Positions 61,760 to 64,000 of a stretch of DNA of 64,000 bases are shown here, piece after piece. The notes under the pieces were generated by a model, which had not been told where the DNA came from, made no database searches, and was given only the letters and a program-made list of their open reading frames with translations. A program made the translations under genes and the position numbers. This DNA comes from Agaribacillus aureus. Lineage in GTDB: Bacteria > Bacteroidota > Bacteroidia > Cytophagales > Cyclobacteriaceae. Numbering within the stretch: position 1 is the stretch's first letter; every line of letters begins with the position of its first letter. The stretch covers positions 159,404 through 223,403 of the forward strand of contig JAUJEB010000010.1 of assembly GCA_030442055.1 (NCBI GenBank), given 5' to 3'.

Positions 61760-64000
61760 CTAATCATTTAACAACTCTAGATAACCGGAAACAGCTTTTG
61801 TATTATTCCTTTTATCGATCACATAAAAATAGGTGCCTGAAGGAAGTTTGCTACCTAACACACTTATACCTTTGTTTGCGACTCCTTCGAATATGTTATC
61901 AGCGTTATTATACCCATCGGTTTCAAATACCAGGGTGCCCGCTCTGTTGAATATTTTAACATTATTGTTGGGATACAATTCCAGACAGGAGACCACGAAG
62001 AAATCGTTCATACCATCGCCATTAAATGAAATACCATTGTAAGGTGTGATATTCGATAAAATACTTACGGATTTGGTGGTGGTACATCCCAGAGAAGTGG
62101 TGACCGTTACCTCATAGTCTCCTACAGGGTAACCAATCAGATTCGGTCCGAAAACTACGCCTGAAGGTGTATTCCATACAATGCTTTCTACAATGATCTG
62201 GTCATCGTTGAGGTTCAGTTTAATAGACCCATTGTCCTCATTACAATCTGCATTTTCGACCTCGAAGACGAAGTCAGGATATTGCAGATCTTCAATTATT
62301 TCAGCAACCACACCTGCCGATACACAGCCTGTGTTAATATCAGTAGCGGTAACAGTGTAAAATCCGGGAGCCTGGCCTGTTAACAAATCTCCTGTGTAAA
62401 TTGGCGTGCCGGAGGTATCCTGCCCACTATACCAGGTAAAGATGTAATTAGCCGTATTGCCATTAACCGAAGCCGAAATCTCACCGTTACTGGTGACACA
62501 GCTTGTCTGGTGCGAAACAACTTCAACATCAGGTACTGGTATTTCGGGAAGATTTTCTTCGATGGTAATTTCCTCTGTACTGGTACAGCCGGTGGTGATA
62601 TTGGTAGCAAGGACGGTATAAGTGATGGCACTTAAACCATTCGCCTGACTTCCGGTATAGAAAGGCGTACCGTTTATACCGGTACCCACAAACCATTCGA
62701 ATGTATAACCGATATCGGTGCCATTGGCAGTGGCTTCAGCAGCGCCATTTGGCCGGCTTGCATCACAATTAGTCACCGGACTAATTTGAACCAGCTCGAC
62801 TTGAGGATACATCCTGCCGTCGCCAACAGTCATGGTGATGGGCATAGAAGAACAGGTCGGATCCGACTGATCAACGGCTACAATAGTATATTCTCCCATG
62901 TCTACATTTAAGACAGATTTTCCTGTATAATCCGGAGTTCCGGAGACCGTATTGCCTATGTACCAGTTATAATCATAGTTATTACTTCCGCCACTCGTTA
63001 CCGTTGCAAACAATGTTCCATCCGGACTGACACAGTTGGTTACATCGGTGGTATTAGCACTGAGCACAATATCGCGTATCTCCGTTTGCAAGGTGTACTG
63101 TGCGGATGAAACACATCCGGTACTGTTATTGGTAACTTCCAGATAGTAGTCACCTCCGGTAGTTATATTGTTTAATACAGGATTGTTTCCGGGAACTAAA
63201 ATCCCCGTGGCGTCCGTACCCTGATACCATGTAAAGGAGTAATCAACGATGCTGGTACTACCATCGGCCGTTACCGACAGTTCACCTAATACATTTGGCT
63301 GTCCACACTGTGTTGGATTGGTAAAAGAAACCAGCGTGATAACAGGTAATGCGGTAAGATCAAGAATTTCAAATTCCACCAATGCGGTTATACAGCCGGT
63401 ATTAATATCGGTTGCCTGCACGAAATAGGTGCCTGCCGCCAGGTTAACGGCGATAGTGGCGGTATTGCCAGCTCCGGCAATAGGGGTAACAGCGTCACTT
63501 TGATACCAGTCAAAATGGAATCCTGCTGTAGGTTGTCCTATACCATTGACTAAAACACTGTTGATGGTGGCAGAACCATTTACCGGGGTACAATCGGTCT
63601 GATTTGTAATAATCAGATCTGCGTTAGCAATGATAACCATATCAGGGATATCCTGCACCTCCATGGTGGAGACTGTCTGACAGTTATTGTTTGGATTCAT
63701 ATTGTCAGTGACCCTGACAGTGTAGAATCCAGGCGCCAGATTTTGAGCGATTTCCCCGTTGCCACCAGCGATGTTACCGGCTGGCAAGGCATCGGCGGGG
63801 TTAGTATTATTTTGTCCTGAGAACCATTCAAAGGTATAACCAGCGGTTACCCCGGGCGTAACACCTTCGGTTACTGAGGCAGATAACTGTCCATTAGGCG
63901 TATGTGTAAGGATATCACAGACGGTATTGGGCGCATCGTGCACCATGACCACCACGGGAACCTGTGAAACATCCAGGACCTCAAATTCCACGAGTGAGGA
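61760..64000 (-). CDS. T9SS repeat adhesin with gliding-motility C-terminal domain (5' end outside window)
   Basis: At least 746 residues, open to the right edge; GTG at 63991 is internal. At least seven modules of about 85-110 residues, each with a Cys-containing start (CxxxNGxxxxxV), F/Y-x-W-F/Y in six of them, and a GxYxVxxTD... closing segment ending in a second Cys; these are Ig-like/SprB-type repeats. The last about 95 residues (ITPYNGISFNGDGMNDFFVV ... GTYFYVIDKRNN) are the CHU_C/type B sorting domain for the type IX system. A large surface adhesin, probably cell-surface bound; it is translated just before PorP/SprF. Confidence 0.9.
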   Translation of the reverse strand, partial: SSLVEFEVLDVSQVPVVVMVHDAPNTVCDILTHTPNGQLSASVTEGVTPGVTAGYTFEWFSGQNNTNPADALPAGNIAGGNGEIAQNLAPGFYTVRVTDNMNPNNNCQTVSTMEVQDIPDMVIIANADLIITNQTDCTPVNGSATINSVLVNGIGQPTAGFHFDWYQSDAVTPIAGAGNTATIAVNLAAGTYFVQATDINTGCITALVEFEILDLTALPVITLVSFTNPTQCGQPNVLGELSVTADGSTSIVDYSFTWYQGTDATGILVPGNNPVLNNITTGGDYYLEVTNNSTGCVSSAQYTLQTEIRDIVLSANTTDVTNCVSPDGTLFATVTSGGSNNYDYNWYIGNTVSGTPDYTGKSVLNVDMGEYTIVAVDQSDPTCSSMPITMTVGDGRMYPQVELVQISPVTNCDASRPNGAAEATANGTDIGYTFEWFVGTGINGTPFYTGSQANGLSAITYTVLATNITTGCTSTEEITIEENLPEIPVPDVEVVSHQTSCVTSNGEISASVNGNTANYIFTWYSGQDTSGTPIYTGDLLTGQAPGFYTVTATDINTGCVSAGVVAEIIEDLQYPDFVFEVENADCNEDNGSIKLNLNDDQIIVESIVWNTPSGVVFGPNLIGYPVGDYEVTVTTSLGCTTTKSVSILSNITPYNGISFNGDGMNDFFVVSCLELYPNNNVKIFNRAGTLVFETDGYNNADNIFEGVANKGISVLGSKLPSGTYFYVIDKRNNTKAVSGYLELLND

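Noticed and set aside
61760..64000. Adhesin repeats as a tandem DNA repeat or CRISPR-like array
   Set aside because: Modules are similar only at protein level (about 85-110 residues, varied sequence); there are no identical DNA repeats.

Overview
The window comes from a member of the Bacteroidota, most likely a free-living, probably marine gliding-type Cytophagales (Fulvivirga/Marivirga-like). This rests on a SusC/SusD pair, a PorP/SprF protein beside a repeat adhesin with a type IX secretion C-terminal domain, DUF5686, GIN and SprB-repeat proteins, near absence of Shine-Dalgarno sequences, and TAnnTTTG-type promoter boxes. The order-level placement is inference. GH117, a family acting on 3,6-anhydrogalactose-containing red-algal glycans, suggests a marine lifestyle. 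No rRNA, tRNA, CRISPR array, prophage or insertion sequence was recognised.

Layout. 1-2013: end of a GH31 glycosidase and an MFS sugar transporter. 2193-3180: small envelope proteins. 3427-10509: housekeeping block with parE, satD, a small membrane gene, parC, a TrmH-type methyltransferase and a SanA/ElyC-like protein. 10520-18103: sugar-acid and glycan catabolism. It holds a leftward operon (RraA-type aldolase, enolase-superfamily dehydratase, frameshifted SMP-30 lactonase), a divergent AraC regulator, and rightward GH97 and GH117 lipoproteins. 18418-22614: a membrane protein and a leftward cassette of a three-module leucine-rich-repeat protein with two small exported partners. 23132-29699: DUF5686, GIN, an FtsX-type permease and DUF456. 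29729-33352: dinB, a 59-residue protein, a SprB-repeat lipoprotein with a CX4CH motif, and an OmpA protein. 34079-38431: a SusC/SusD pair without enzymes nearby, with a perfect terminator and an unusual upstream region. 38878-46801: an ArsC/Spx-like protein, a secreted TPR-CHAT protease-like protein, a PKD-barrel protein and, divergently, an ECF sigma factor with a membrane anti-sigma-like TPR protein. 46906-51311: a four-gene MacAB-type exporter. 52123-57720: two uncharacterised genes, gyrA and a TPR protein. 58168-60758: a sulfite-oxidase-type molybdoenzyme, a cytochrome c and a fatty acid hydroxylase/sterol desaturase-family enzyme. 60788-64000: PorP/SprF and a T9SS adhesin running off the right edge.

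How the genes work together. RraA, dehydratase and lactonase read as a lactone to aldonate to 2-keto-3-deoxy acid to aldolase route under the AraC regulator, possibly fed by GH97 and GH117. The CHAT/PKD/ECF/anti-sigma group is the best candidate for an undescribed envelope system: an apparently exported CHAT domain with intact His and Cys, beside a sigma factor whose membrane partner ends in a TPR domain predicted to lie outside the membrane. Other leads are satD between parE and parC with three sequence units spaced exactly 28 bp, the triple-capped LRR protein, and a possible small RNA between two terminators downstream of gyrA. All functions are read from motifs without database searches.
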